A program made the position numbers and the translations under genes. DNA of 64,000 bases. It comes from Galerina marginata (lineage: Eukaryota; Basidiomycota; Agaricomycetes; Agaricales; Galerinaceae). Under the pieces are notes generated by a model, which was not told the origin of the DNA, ran no database searches, and saw only the letters and a list, made by a program, of their open reading frames with translations. Of the stretch, positions 11,335-23,719 are shown piece after piece. The stretch spans positions 3,534,001-3,598,000 of the forward strand of contig JAECYW010000001.1 of assembly GCA_023014335.1 (NCBI GenBank), given 5' to 3'. Positions within the stretch are counted from its first letter, which is position 1. Each line of letters starts with the position of its first letter.

Positions 11335-13071
11335 GCTGTGTGACGACATAAAAGGCATTGTGCGATTCTGGGCGTGTCAAATGGTGACCGCAGCCGTATA
11401 ATTGTTGCAACGTTCTTTGTCTCGAATTCTCGGCGAAGTCTAACTAAACTTATTTGCTTGATTACTGATGTTCTTTGCCTGTTGGGGATTTATGAGCCCT
11501 ATGTAAGCCATTGTCTACGCTCGTGTACTACTTACATCTGATTGCATGGCATATAACAAACTTTCACATAGCGAAGGAACTGGATTCATTCAGCACATCA
11601 GGAATTGAGGTTTCCATGCAAGCTACTGCCTGACTGACTGACAGCCTCCACAAAGACACCATTACGCCGTAGAATGCTTTCGATATATATACGCATAGTA
11701 AGAGCTAGATCAGGAGCTCGTTGTCTTTCTAATACCCCACGACCAGAAATTTAGTGAGCCAAGTACTTTGATTGACACCACCTCACTAACCTCTGCTCCC
11801 GTTTCTGGGAACCGTCAGGTCAGGCTCGCAATTGGAAATATGGCTCTCGAGCTTGTTGCATTGGTGGTGGTGTACATCGCCCTAATCGCAGTGACAGTAG
11901 CGTCGGCGATGTTCAATGATAGTTTATCCAACGAATACGTAAGTATGTCTATGCCACTGCAATATACTATGAGAGTTGACAATGTTAACGATAGATTTTC
12001 ACACTCGATAGGAACAATTACAAGCAGAACATGCATATGCTGGATTGGTCTATCCGCACCTATGACTCATGAGCGCTAAAGGTTTGGTGGATTTTCGGTC
12101 AGCTAAGAAGACAAATTAGATGCAGGGACCACGGGACCGCTCGCTGGGGAATTCTGTATGAAATCTCGAGTAACCCACAATTACCAACAGAAATAACGCA
12201 GATACATTGCGGCAAGCAGTGCAGAATGAGTGGACCTGCTTTAACTCAAGCTGTTTTCAGTATGGACTTTAAAGAACAAAAGCAAAGCCTCATTGGCAGC
12301 GAGCTTGCAGATCCCGAGAGCCCGGAGTCCCGGACCGTGCACATAATCCGTGTGTGATGTTGTGTTTGGCATTTGTTTTCCTTTCCTCCATCCATCGAAG
12401 AACATAATTTGGCGCCCCCATCTGAACTACGACCAGCTCAGGCTTCGAAACATCAAGCTCAAGTGCCATCGTTCGACTCATCTGAAGTAAAGAATTGGTT
12501 TCAACGATATACGTATTCTTGCGGCTTCATGTTGGCTTCATGACTTGCTTGGCCGCCTGCACGTGTCGTCCTTCAGGCAGACGCCGGTGTCACTCGTTTT
12601 GAGGGATCTCTGTCGTTTCTACGGAGCAAATTTAACCAACCGATTCGGCGACGCAAATGAAGGAAGCGGTCTTATCCAGCAATGGCTCCCTGTGGTGTCC
12701 ATCTTCGTGCCTGTTGATGGGCCAGCATCTGCATCTCCCATTTCCTAATGCGCCATCCCTGCTTGCCCACAGCTCTCCTTATTATCATTCGTTTAGTTGC
12801 CGGGCATAGAGTTCGTCCAACATGTCATGTAATATTTCGTGTCACCATTCCGTTTTTTCCCTGCATTATCTTCAACAGATCCCCTTATGTCAAGCTAGGG
12901 TTATTATGTATCTGCTATGAAGCCTGCACACTCGTATGTAAGAGGCATTTTCTCCGTGCCATCCGTTATACTGATACGCCTCAGCATCAGCTGATACCCG
13001 TCCTACGGTTCCAGTGACACACCGGGTACCGCTCCTTACGAAGCGACCCATGGGCCCACCATCGCACGGAA
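11335..13071. other. Intergenic, no supported gene
   Basis: Short frames only. A plus-strand frame at 11768-12079 has one hydrophobic helix, but no homology or exon partners were recognised. The last 70 bases form the promoter of the P450 at 13141. Confidence 0.45.
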
Positions 13072-13077
13072 TATAAG
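13072..13077 (+). promoter_or_regulatory. TATA-like box of second P450
   Basis: TATAAG lies 64 bases upstream of the ATG at 13141, a suitable distance for a fungal promoter element. This is positional inference only. Confidence 0.4.
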
Positions 13078-13140
13078 CAAACTAGGCAGCCCACGGTGAG
13101 GCTCTTACCTTTACCTTAGGCAGCTTATTCCGCCAACATC

Positions 13141-15182
13141 ATGCTCGATTTATCGCAGATCGCACTCATTATTGGAACATTTGTGTTCTATCGAATCCTA
13201 TTTCGCAGTCGAAAGGTGCTTTGACTCCCCCGCTGTCAACACGAAGGAAGAACTAACGAACGACTGAACCGTTCAGCTCGACCACATCCCAACCGTAGGC
13301 TATTCAACCCCATTCTTATCGTTCTTTTCTGCTGTGAAGTTCCTCTTCTCCGGTCGCGAGATCGTCGAACGGGGATACCACAAGGTATGATTGGTCCTCC
13401 TCGCAATGAAAACGCCAAAGCTCATGCTGTGGTAGTATCCGGAACAAGTATGGAAGCTCCCGATGCTGGACGAGTGGTTAGTGGTCGCTAATGGTCGGCA
13501 AAGAGTCGAGGACATTCGTAAAGCCAGTGAAGATCAGCTATCTGGCATAAGAAGTAATCCCGTCGTAAGCTTTTTTCTTGCTGTCGACGAGACTTATCCC
13601 AGTTTGACTGATTACCTGTTAGTTCTATCAATGGGACCACACCCTCGGAACAGGCGTTTCGGATAATCCCTACCACATAAACATTGTTCGCGGTCCTCTT
13701 ACCCGAAACCTTGCGAACCAGTTCAACGACATACGGGAAGAGATGATCTTATCTCTAAATGATATGATCCCGTGCAAAGGCAACGGTAACGTCTACCTGT
13801 CCAAATATTCCGGCTCATCCAGCTAATTATAAGGGTCATTTTTTCACTCGGTAGAATGGGTAAGCGTACCCGTATTCGAGGGTCTCGTCGAAGTTATCTC
13901 TAGAATAACAACCAGAGCATTCCTTGGACTGGAGTTATGTATGTGTATTCATAAATTACCGCTTCTTTGCGTCGCTGACCCCAACCAGGCCGAAACGACG
14001 AATTCCGTAAATTATGTGTGCAGTCAACAATGGAGCTGGTCAAAGGACGACTCCTTCACCTCTTCCCATCTGCGTTTAGACCGTAAATTCGTTGTTTGAA
14101 CTTGTGGATGTACCTGACTCTTTTTAATGGCAGGTTTTTGGGCAAATATATCACGAACGTAGATGGGGTGCTAACAGGGATCGAAAAACATATCACTCCC
14201 ATAGTAGAATATAGACTGGAGCAGGAAAATCTACATGGGTCGGACTGGCCCGGTAAACCTGTAAGCAAACTTTTGCATTAATCAGGCCCTGTTCCAATGG
14301 CGGCTTTCGTGATCAGAACGACTTGATTACCTGGTTACTCGACGCTGCCAAGGCATCCGGGGAGGAGAGGACAGTCAGGAATATGGCTAAACGCGTGGTC
14401 GTATTTAGCTTCGCGTCCACATACTCGTCCGCGGTTGTGAGTTACCCAAAATTATTTCTCAACGTACTAAAGAACTTCCTCTCGACCAGGCCTTTGCACA
14501 GGCCTTGTATGAGCTATCTGATCGACCTGAATATGTGAAACCCCTACGAGAAGAAGTGGAACAGGTGACAAGTGAAGTTGGATGGACGAAAAATGCGGTT
14601 GGGCAGCTATACAAAACTGACAGCTTCTTCCGAGAAACGCAGAGGTACAACGGACTTGGATTGGGTGAGTTTATATATTTTAATGCCAACACTTCGTCGA
14701 TTAATCCTAAACTCCATCTTGCAGTCCTCCTCAGCAGGCGCGTTATGAAGGACTTTACGTTCTCCGATGGCACTTTCCTTCCTGCTGGGACGCATCTTTG
14801 TGTGAACTCGTGGGGAAACCACCGAGACGACGAGCATTATCCTTCAGCTGATAGTTTTGATGGCTTCCGCTTTGCACGAGAGTACGGCATCGACCAGCCA
14901 CTTATGGCGACGCCTACGTTGGATTACAACGCCTTTGGACATGGAAGGCCTGCGTGGTACGTGTTGATACGTCTTGGTATCTAAATTTTGAGCAGGACTG
15001 AAGGCGAATGAAACAGTCCGGGACGGTTCTTCGCAGTTGCGGAGCTGAAAATGATGCTGGGATATGTTTTGACGACTTATGATTTCAAGCTGGCGGAAGG
15101 GTCCCATCCCGAGATGAAGTGGCTTGAGTCGAAAATCATTCCGGATAAGACCATCAACATGCTTTTCAGAAAGAGGAATTAA
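13141..15182 (+). CDS. Cytochrome P450, three-copy family member A
   Basis: The ATG at 13141 opens a short membrane anchor (LSQIALIIGTFVFYRILF) followed after intron 1 by LDHIPTVGYS. The exon chain can be followed throughout: WLVVANG, the I-helix region FSFASTYSSA in place of AGxDTT, ExxR as FRETQR, FDGFRFAR in the PERF position, and the heme loop FGHGRPACPGRFF split by an intron at 14956-15016. It ends FRKRN at 15180-15182. An I-helix with His/Tyr-Thr-Ser instead of the acid-alcohol pair is a known feature of fungal P450s related to ent-kaurene oxidase, suggesting oxidation of a hydrophobic, possibly terpenoid, substrate; that is inference. It is paralogous to the genes at 19327 and 34168, with the same intron positions and near-identical signature blocks. 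Confidence 0.9.
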
Positions 15183-15555
15183 ATTGTGATGCTTCGCTTT
15201 TTTAGCTCTAGGACGTGATAAATACTGACTATTCGCATCGCAGCCATGTTCAAATTTTAACTCTTCTAAACTCCCTTTGTTGGCTATTGGGTAAGTTAAA
15301 ATGTCGTTATTTTTTTCTTCGAATGGATGTATGTATTTCAATGGGGTTCCGCGAAATCGATATGGTGGTATATTCTAAGTATGTACGATGAGATGACTGT
15401 TGTGTATGTGTGAATGATGCATGGGTATCTATGCCTGTCAGATGGTTTGACGGAAAGATGTTGTTGAAGAGTGGATCATAATATAAGGTATGCAGAGGAC
15501 TTTCTATGGTCTGGGAGCTCTCCCAAATGTTTTACCGATTCAGAAGGTTGATGAA
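15183..15555. other. Convergent spacer
   Basis: This 3'-to-3' spacer lies between P450 member A and a minus-strand conserved gene. Nothing else was recognised. Confidence 0.6.
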
Positions 15556-16282
15556 TTAGCGAAGGTTTATGACAACTTCGGCCTGCCATGAATCTTCGAA
15601 AGCATTGTTGAGAGAGACCAAATATAAATGGTCAGACCGAATAGCGTTCGGCCCCACCTGGAATTCGGGAGTGGAGCACGGAACAGTTCGGTGGGTCTGA
15701 GGAGATTGTAAGATGTATGCGTTGGACAAGCTATATGGATTGAAATACCTCGACGAAGCGGCTGAAATTCTGCGCAACGATCTGCGCCAATTTGGCGCGC
15801 GTGATGGGACCGCCTGTGACTATGTCGATGGAGCGCACCCACTCCATTTGGGAATAACCAGGCCACTTTAAGAAAAAAGAAGCGATCGTAAGTCTTTTGC
15901 ACTTCCAGGGAATATAAGATCAAAAGCGCACCATTATGCGGAAAGTAATACGTTGGCGCCCAGTATCAGCCAGAACGCGATCATCTCCGCCTTCAAGGAT
16001 GGCGCTCAGTTCCTGGAGGCTTCGCCCATTAAGCTCAACGACAGACACGCCTGCGCGTCTGTTGGCCCCTTTTCTGTTGAAGGATATCGGTGCATGCACA
16101 TCATTCGTGCGTCCCGTCGCGGCGTGCCACTTCGACGCGGGGGTGTATATTCCTTGTGGGAGGCGCTTGCAGTAGGCAGTATCGCCACGCGCGCCTCCAC
16201 CGGATACGGCAGGTGCGAGAGCGGTGTAGTTAGAGGCGTAGCCGCCGGCGATGGGAGGGTGGAGGGGATTGCTGTAGGTCAT
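15556..16282 (-). CDS. Conserved basidiomycete protein of unknown function
   Basis: Three exons give one continuous protein of about 200 residues. It starts MTYSNPLHPPIAGGY at 16282. The middle exon begins WPGYSQMEW and includes PITRAKLAQIVAQNFSRFVE. The last exon runs from THRTVPCS to a C-terminus DSWQAEVVINLR with the stop at 15556-15558. Both introns (about 50 nt) have GT and AG ends and keep the frame. I recall the WPGY...EW...PITR pattern from unnamed Agaricomycete proteins but know no function. There is no signal peptide, membrane segment or catalytic motif. It lies tail-to-tail with P450 member A. Confidence 0.65.
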
Positions 16283-17269
16283 GCTAAATTGACTGAGATT
16301 GAAGAGAGGAGAATGCGGAAGTGCTTTGGGAAAGGAAATTAGCCATCCTGGACCTAATTTATATTCCTGGGCCTCTGGTTATCAATGCATAGAAAATATC
16401 AAAGCGCGTTTGAGCAAGCGGAACCTAACGCGCTGTGTGCGCTTGGACTTCTGGACAATGCGGTCGTAAAGTAACGCAGGCGATGCAAAGGGCGGCATCA
16501 TTAATGGCCCATCCTCGTTTAATTTTGGTAATGGACATTGTTGGGGTTGATACCAATGGCCAAAGCATTCGTAGACCATTATTGCCAGAGTCGTTATGGC
16601 CTGTGATCATAAAGAGCAGTACGCCCTCGATCAAATCACAAAGCGGGTGTTGCCAAATAAGGAAGTTCTGGCCGAAGCCACTCATCAGGACGAAAAGACC
16701 CTTTGGATGGTTGCAACTTCCGCTATCAAATGAAAGACATTGTCGTTTTACTCCATTCTGTACTCGAGTAGACTCGGAGACAGTTATCTAGTCCGTTGTA
16801 AATTAGATGAATCAGGTTGGTCGACTTATTTACACCGATAACATCACGATCTTGGGTACTCACGAAGAATTCCAGTGATATTAAAATGGTGTAGATGCTG
16901 TCATTACTAATGCAGATGATAGTGGAACTATACAATACAGGAAGTCTGTGAGAGGTCATAAGCATTTGAAATGTAAGTCGTAGATAGGCGTGGATGTGTC
17001 GTGTACGTCCAAAAGAAGAAAAAAGAAAGGAGGAGAAAAAACAACGAAGACATAGAAGGACGAAATATCTAGAATTACAAGTCGTGTCGCTGCCACGAGA
17101 AGTGGTGCAAAAACAATGATAAAAGCAGACAATAATATCTAGTGGGGAGGAGATCGAAAGGAAAGATGCATAATCATTGAGAAAGAAAATGTTTCAAGAA
17201 AGCAGAAAAAAGCAACAATGCAAAAACAAGCGAATGCAGGGGGTTGTCGACTATCTATGATGGACCATC
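16283..17269. other. Intergenic, no supported gene
   Basis: About 1 kb. The first half has short minus-strand frames (16382-16685) with no motif. The second half (about 16980-17230) is strongly purine-rich on the plus strand, so it is pyrimidine-rich in the sense of the gene at 17270-18831, and is likely its 3' untranslated region. Confidence 0.45.
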
Positions 17270-18831
17270 TCACCGCTCCGGGAAAAGGAAATGTTCGTAA
17301 GACTTGTCAGGAGACCCGGGCTCTTCAGGATCAGCAACGCCCCACACGAAGGACTCCCCGTCAGGATCAAAGCCCGGGCTTGCCGTTCGTTCGCGCTGCC
17401 GCTCTCTCTCGCGTTCCCAGGCACCAATGACCTGCTGTTGGTAGAACGAAACCGGCGCGGGGACGGGGTCGTCTGGATAGATCCTGGGTCGGCGTGCGTG
17501 CGAGTACACTCTTGGGGGGATGAGGTGCGAGCTTTCCTCGCCGACGTCGGATAGAGGTGTGGGCGATGCTGTTACGAGACGGTCGAATAATATGGCTTCG
17601 GCTGAGTCGCCTTCACCGCGGGGTGTTAGAAGGCTACCGTCTGCGGGTGGGGTTGGGCCTGAGTGCCAACTGCCACCGCCAGCAATGACGGCGTCTTCGT
17701 CCTCTTCCTCGTCCTCAGAGAAGAACTCTGCGGATGGGTCAGAAGGCAAACCTCGCGACGCCAGAGGGGGAGAAGAGATGATGCGCAGCGAGGCGTCCGA
17801 GTATAGTCGCGGCCGTGTACGTGCCTTGGGTGCAGGAAATTCGTACGTTGGTGTGGATGTGACGGCGTTAGAGAAAAAGGTGTAGATGGTGTGGTCAGAC
17901 CCTCGCGGACTCGAAGGCTGCCAATATTGCGGGCCTTCCGGGCCGCGCAAATGAGAAGAGGACGCGCTTGATTGTGCTTTTTCGTTATTTCGTGAGCAGA
18001 AAAACGTGTCGGCCGCAGATTTGCATGGGGTGTATCGTGTACCCAGGGGGATTCCGCTGCAATGATGAGTCAGTACTGAAAAAGATAGCGGTGCAAGAGG
18101 GAAACGTACCAAACAGCACAGCCTATGCCTTCTTTAGTGCAGCCGCAAGAACTGCGCGCGAATTTGGCTGCTTCGCACGCGTCAAAGTATTCAGCGTCGA
18201 GAGGAACGACTATGCTCGAAGCAGCACTGTACGCCGTCCAGACACCCACCCGAGGGCGAGGTGCAGCCCGGACATGCACCAGGCTTCCACACCCCGTGCT
18301 CCGATTTATCTCCCTGTCCGCACTACGCGTGGCTGGATATACAGGTAACACGGAAGGTTTGAATGCCTCGAAGTCGTCCGAGTCATAACCGTGGATCTCC
18401 TGCCCGCACACTAGGCTGTACACGTATTCGTCCGCCACTTCGTGCTGTCCAGATGATCCCGAAGCATATGGCCCATACCGTCTCGTTGAGCGCTGTCTCC
18501 GATGCGGTAAGCGCAACGAAGCGGTCCTTCCAGAGGGTTCGTGTAAAGAGGCGAGGTCAAATTCGTATTCCGCGTCCCAGCTCTGTCTGTCGACGATTAC
18601 AACACTCGGAGTCCTCGCAGATCCAACAGAATGTAAGGCAGGGTCGATCCGCATAGCTCCTCTCCGCCGTAAACGCGAGGCCTCTCCCGTCCGCACCAAA
18701 TCGGATAGCACAATCGAGTCGTCGGCGTCAATTGGTCTCAGCGCTGTCGAAGACGAAGAAGAAGAGGAGGAAGACGAGGCTGAGGACGACGACCGACGTC
18801 TTTGCGGGTTTGGGGCGTAAATTTGGGGCAT
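17270..18831 (-). CDS. Serine-rich protein with a short cysteine cluster, unknown function
   Basis: Two exons. The first runs from the ATG at 18831 with a poly-serine tract near residue 20. It ends in a cysteine cluster, CGCTKEGIGCAVC, completed across a short intron (about 18058-18109) by GIPLGTRYTPC in exon 2. The spacing CxC, CxxC and a further Cys resembles a small zinc-binding knuckle; this motif recurs, as far as I recall, in unnamed mushroom proteins. The rest is low-complexity: an acidic run (SEDEEEDEDAV), proline/serine segments and a charged WERERERQRERT stretch, all suggesting disorder. Total length is about 500 residues. No signal peptide or membrane helix is evident. It is transcribed away from P450 member B, sharing a 495-bp upstream region. 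Confidence 0.7.
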
Positions 18832-19326
18832 TTTCGCATGGACTTTTTGATATTAAGGCAGTTTTCAGTTCAAGGTCGTCAAAGATATTAAAAAAAGGCG
18901 TCCAAGATAGCGATATATGATTGGTAGATGGTGGTTGTGGTGAAAGTTGGTGGAAAGTAGGAATCCATCAGGACTCCATGCAGTATAGGCGTGTCTCGGC
19001 AAAATTATGTAATAATATTCTGTATTATAAATCAATGATATCACCGAATCCCGGCATATCTAAATTAAAATATTCCCCAATCCCTTTCTCTGAACCACCA
19101 CAACCCTTCCTCGATTCCTGGCCTTTTAACTCAAGCTTGGAAGTTTGTGGATGCATTTTACCTTCTGAAATGCAGCAGTACTCGCATGTTGTTTCACGGA
19201 TTGCGCAGTAATCTGGACGAAGGCTCGGGGTAGGTCAAGTTCCAGCCGCAACTTGTTTTTAGATTCTTATTCTTGGCAAATTTTTGTGGAACGACAGGTT
19301 TACTGTAATACGTAAGGACATCGAAA
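18832..19326. promoter_or_regulatory. Divergent promoter region
   Basis: These 495 bases separate the start codons of the minus-strand cysteine-cluster gene and the plus-strand P450 member B, so both promoters must lie here. The DNA is AT-rich around 19000-19080. No clear TATA box was chosen for either side. Confidence 0.5.
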
Positions 19327-21436
19327 ATGTCGGGCATTCTTCAACCTTTGCTCGCCTCCTTGCAGCCATCTCTTGACCTTTCAACCACTTCCATGATCAC
19401 TTTATACCTCCTTACGGGAATCGTCACCGTTCTGTGTTACAATCTGCTCAGGAGGTCGAAGGTGTGTCTTCAGTCTCTACTAGTACTAACCTTGAAAGTT
19501 TTGGCTGATGAACGCTGTAATAGCTGGACCACATTCCCACCATTGGGTACTCCTCTCCCATTTTGTCTTATATCTCTGCATTGAGATTCTTCCGCCACGG
19601 ACGTGCGATCATTGAAGAAGGATATCGTCTCGTGAGTTCTTCTTTCTTGATCCGCTTAAATGCTGACGGGATGGTATCAAGTACCCTAACCAGGTTTGGA
19701 AGTTAGCCACTTTGGAGGAGTGGTTCATTGTGGCGAATGGTACAAGTCGGGTGGAGGACATAAGCAAAGCCCCTGATTACCAACTCGATAATAGTTTGTC
19801 ATTTGCGGCTGTAAGTTGGTATTTTGCGTGCTGCTGGTGTATCGATGTTTACACGTTTATTCCGTTAGTACCTTCAACTGGACTATACCCTTGGTCCCGA
19901 AGTGACTTCAAATCCATATCACGTTAACGTCGTTCGGGCTGCTATGACGCGCAACATAATGGCACAGTTTGACGAGATGCATGATGAGATGCTTCAAGCT
20001 TTTGCGGACGTTCTTCCATTGAACGCATCCAACGGTAGTCCGATTGTTCTCCTCTACGCCTTCCTTGGACTCAGTTCTGTCTTTCTACAGATTGGGTTGG
20101 TCTGCCTATTTTTGAAACAATCGTAGAAGTGATGTCAAGGATCTCGGCGCGGCTTTCTGTCGGATTTCCTCTTTGTAAGTTCTTTGACGGCATGCTTAAA
20201 TTTGTGGCATTGATCTGTCATGTTGACTAGGCGATAACAAGGAATTTCGTGCGATATGCAATCGTTCCGGCGCAGCAATAACAAATGGAAGAATGCTCCG
20301 GTTTTTCCCAAAAGCCCTCAAACAGTTTGTACCTCACTCTTTGATCAGACACTCAACTAAGATCATGAACCTGCAGGCTTGCCTCCAAGGTTTTTCTGAG
20401 TGCTCATACCGACCTCGAAGCCTTGTCGAAATTGCTACGGCCCGTTATCGAATTCCGGCTGGAGCAAGAATCTTTACATGGCAATCATTGGCCTGGAAAA
20501 CCTGTAAGGCGTTCTATATTGTGGCCAAGTTCACTGCTTGAGGTTGCCGCCGGATTTAGAATGACCTTCTGACATGGATGCTCGAGGAGGCTGGAAGACT
20601 CGGCATTGAAAGAACGCCCCTGGATATGGCGACGCGAATATATTTTTTGGCCTTTGCATCTCATACCTCCTCCACGGTACATATAACCTGTTTCTGTCAT
20701 TCTCTATCTTAACTAATTGCTGGAGCGTCTTAGATGTTCATGTGTGCCTTGCATGAAATCGCCACGAGGCCTGAATACCTGCAACCCTTGCGCGACGAAG
20801 TACAGGGTGTCATCGACCGCGAGGGCTGGACGAAAGGCGCCATTTCCAAACTGTACAAAATGGACAGCTTCTTCAGGGAGATTCAAAGATGCTATGACAT
20901 GCAGCTTCGTACGTCTAACCTTGCTATATCCTTCACTGATCCAAATACTGAGTTGCGAATGATCCAGTACATTTAGGGCGAAAAGTTATGAAGGATTTTG
21001 TTTTCTCCGATGGGACCGTCGTTCCAGCTGGCTATACGCTCTATGTAAATTCGCATGGGTCTCACCACGACGAGCAGTTGTACCCCTCTCCAGGCAACTT
21101 CGATGGGTTCAGATTCGTGCGCCAGGATAGTCTTGAGCAGCCACTTATGGCAAAGCCCACTCTCGACTACAATCCTTTCGGATACGGCAAACATGCATGG
21201 TAAGTAGCCCTTTGCCTCGGGTCATGATTCTTCTTCTCTTAAGCCACTTTCACTGCAGTCCTGGTCGGTTCTCTGCTGCTTACCAGCTGAAGACTATGCT
21301 AGCCCATGTTATCATGACATACGATCTCAAATCGGAAGATGGGACTCATTTATCGAGTACGACGTGCGTCGAGTCCGGATTCAATCCAAATGTCGAGGCG
21401 AAGTTATATTTCAGGCGCAGGTCTGAGCTGGCATAG
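19327..21436 (+). CDS. Cytochrome P450, three-copy family member B
   Basis: The ATG at 19327 opens an N-terminal anchor with a hydrophobic stretch (MITLYLLTGIVTVLCYNLL), then after intron 1 LDHIPTIGYSSPILSY. The exon chain continues through WFIVANGTSRVEDISKA, IEFRLEQESLHG and an I-helix FLAFASHTSSTMF, with His-Thr-Ser replacing the AGxDT acid. ExxR (FREIQR), FDGFRFVR and the heme loop FGYGKHACPGRFSAA follow, the last interrupted by an intron at 21200-21258. The stop is at 21434-21436. All joins keep frame with GT-AG introns. It is very similar in layout to the P450s at 13141 and 34168. A decayed copy of its C-terminal region lies about 1.3 kb downstream, pointing to local duplication and loss. 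Confidence 0.9.
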
Positions 21437-22719
21437 TATTTCCGTCCCTTATTGTCGTACCGGCTGTCCGTTGTAGAGCCGAACATCATGTTTGTTCTCA
21501 AAATGTCTTCGGTGGTTTATTAAACTTCTTCGACCACTTTTCCCTTCGGTTCTCTAGCCGCGATGACGATAGAATTGACCTATTTCTGAAGCTTGACAGA
21601 ACCTTGCCTTGAAAATATTCCGGCCGGTGCACTGGCCGCTGGCTTGCGATCTAGAGTCACACAATTCAGGGAACGTTGCTTGTCAGCTGGTATGGAAGCA
21701 AGCCAGTCGGAATATTGAAAGCCCTGCACTTGAAATGACGTCGAGGACGGCAAGATGCACGGCTCCTGGTTTACGGTCCCAGACGTCGCTCGCCGATAGA
21801 GTGCTTCCAAGCGTTGTGGCAATTCTCGGTGGTGGAAATTCATTAAGGAAGGCACGTCGATTTTTTGGTTCTTCTTCGTTTAATCCCCTCACTCCTACCG
21901 CCGCAGCCAGATGACGTTTAAACTACTGGCAATTCTTCTAATCCCGTCCTTACTCTCCGGTTAAAGGTTCTTGCGCCGTGGCTATCAGGTGGGGCTAATG
22001 GAGGCCAATGGTCTTTGTGCCGCAATAATGCGGCCGGCAGATTCTTGCCCCTCCGACGTGACGCCGTTGGCTTTTCTGATTTCAAGGCTGCTTACATTCA
22101 CGAGGAAATAAGATAGCACGTCCGGATCCTTGAACTTTTTCTCTCGGCGTCCTTGCCGATTGAGTACCATACAAAGCGAGTTTTTCTAACCCTATAATTA
22201 TCGACTCTCGTCTCAGGCTCTGGTAAAGGTAAATTTCTTATTTGACCACTCTGACTCCCAGCAGGACAAGCCGCAATCTACATCGAGGTGGTGACCTCTG
22301 TCTATTCAGGTACTTCTTCATCTGCCTATGAATGCAAGTTTTATTGCTTAGAGAAAACGTTGCTAGAGCTCAAACCCTTCCTTTATGCCACGATATTTAA
22401 GTACGGGTAGTTTTGACCGAGATGTCTGGAAGACCCAACAATTTGGCCAGTTTATTTAAAGATGCCACCTTCAAACCCGTCCGTTTATTCCATTATCCCT
22501 TCTCCTTGTACTCTGGCTGAAGTAAAACCGTCCAGCTCGTTTGGGAAAACTTCGTATTCCGGAATCATGCATATCCGCAAGTGTAGAAATTCTGTGTGGA
22601 TTCTCCAAGTTTACCACATGCAGATGACGAGAACTCTCCCATTTCTGTGGTTTCGGCTGTGTTCGTGAAGATGTAGCCGAAAGCACGGCCGGTCTGGACT
22701 GCCCTCACGTTGTTCAGAA
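21437..22719. other. Intergenic, partly decayed sequence
   Basis: No intact gene. The right end of this stretch (from about 22530) may hold further decayed pieces of a P450, but only the tail annotated separately is convincing. A minus-strand frame at 21580-21855 shows no known domain. Confidence 0.4.
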
Positions 22720-22778
22720 TCTATCTGCTCCTTATCATCTGAGGACCATGCTGGCTAGATGGCATCCGTGGCGTACGA
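22720..22778 (+). pseudogene. Decayed P450 C-terminal fragment
   Basis: Over roughly 55 bases this stretch matches P450 member B just after its heme cysteine (21270-21325). The peptide SAPYHLRTMLA parallels SAAYQLKTMLA, and after a one- or two-base shift AYD parallels TYD. The heme loop itself is not recognisable upstream and the frame breaks, so this is the remnant of a fourth family copy rather than a gene. The boundaries of the original copy are unclear. Confidence 0.5.
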
Positions 22779-23243
22779 CAATACCCAAGTGCCGAACACC
22801 GTCACGACGTTTCTTGGAAAGAGAATTTCCAGCTCTGTCTCGAGCACGTCGAGGCCAAGAATGTAACATGACCCACTCGTTCCAACGTCAATCTCTGCGT
22901 CCCATGCCAGATGAGTTGTTTTGTAGCCAGGTCAGCGTCATAGTCATCGTTAACGTTAGCGTGGGGAATGATGTATCCCGGGTACTTACACAAAATGCGA
23001 TGCGCTCGGGGAAACTGTACTTGCCATGCAGTCTAATCGATTCAGTGACAATCTTGCAAGTCTGTTTTCGACCACTGGCACCTCGGGAAAAAAAAGTTAT
23101 TTGTCAAGCTAATTCTAATCCAGCAAGACTTCCTTCTGGGATTCAGAAAAAGAAGATACAAGAGTGTACTAGTTACTGACTACCGAGAGGTCGAAGTACA
23201 TTCCTCTGTGCTGGACATTTTCGGAACGCTGCTGAACTTTCGA

Positions 23244-23719
23244 AGGACCCCGGGCAATGGTAGGGGAGGCCTGATCCTGGAAAGGCACTTTTCGTCCGGA
23301 CAGCCAAGTTGCCATTTTGTCCGGATTGCGCCTGGCCTCCTCAATTTTCTGAAATTTTGTCCGGATTCTGGTGCTGGCCTGGTCGTCCCAAAATGGCAAA
23401 TTTTCTCCGTAAAATCACCGAAATCGGGTCCTTAAGAGTCGAATAACAAAATTTCAGCGTCGTGGACTCGAACTCTCGTTTTCAAACAGGAAAATCACCT
23501 CGTAGATGCTTAGTCAAGTTGCCATTCGGCCAATCTGGCTTTTTTGTCTGGACGTCGCTCTGGCCTTGTGGCGAGATGGATTTTTTGTCCGGATGGAGGC
23601 CCCTGGCCTTTCCAAAATTTTGGTCAATTTTGTCCGGATTTGCTGCCGGCCTTTTTGAAAATTTCTAAAATTTTTGTCCGGATGAGTATCAGGCCGCGCC
23701 TGCTATTGCCCGGGGTCCT
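23244..23719. mobile_element. Non-autonomous DNA transposon with 8-bp TSD, 476 bp
   Basis: Terminal inverted repeats start AGGACCCCGGGCAAT (perfect 15 bp, imperfect similarity continuing for about 20 more). They are flanked by an identical 8-bp direct repeat ACTTTCGA at 23236-23243 and 23720-23727. The interior carries about seven degenerate copies of a unit of the form TTTTGTCCGGAT followed by GGCCT, all in the same orientation, split into two groups by a central segment with tRNA-like boxes. There is no transposase frame. The TSD length fits hAT-type elements, but the terminus does not look like the 10.7-kb element, so this is a separate family. Confidence 0.88.
23464..23532 (-). other. tRNA-like internal promoter pair (A and B boxes) inside the element
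   Basis: On the minus strand TGGCCGAATGG (23522-23532) matches an A-box and GTTCGAGTCC (23464-23473) a B-box, about 59 bases apart, as in tRNAs with a long variable arm (Leu/Ser). The T-stem and acceptor stem do not pair properly, so this is not a functional tRNA. It may be a tRNA-derived (SINE-like) segment or chance. Confidence 0.35.

Noticed and set aside
23464..23532. Calling a functional tRNA gene here
   Set aside because: A and B boxes are present, but T-stem and acceptor stem do not pair, so only a tRNA-like segment is reported.
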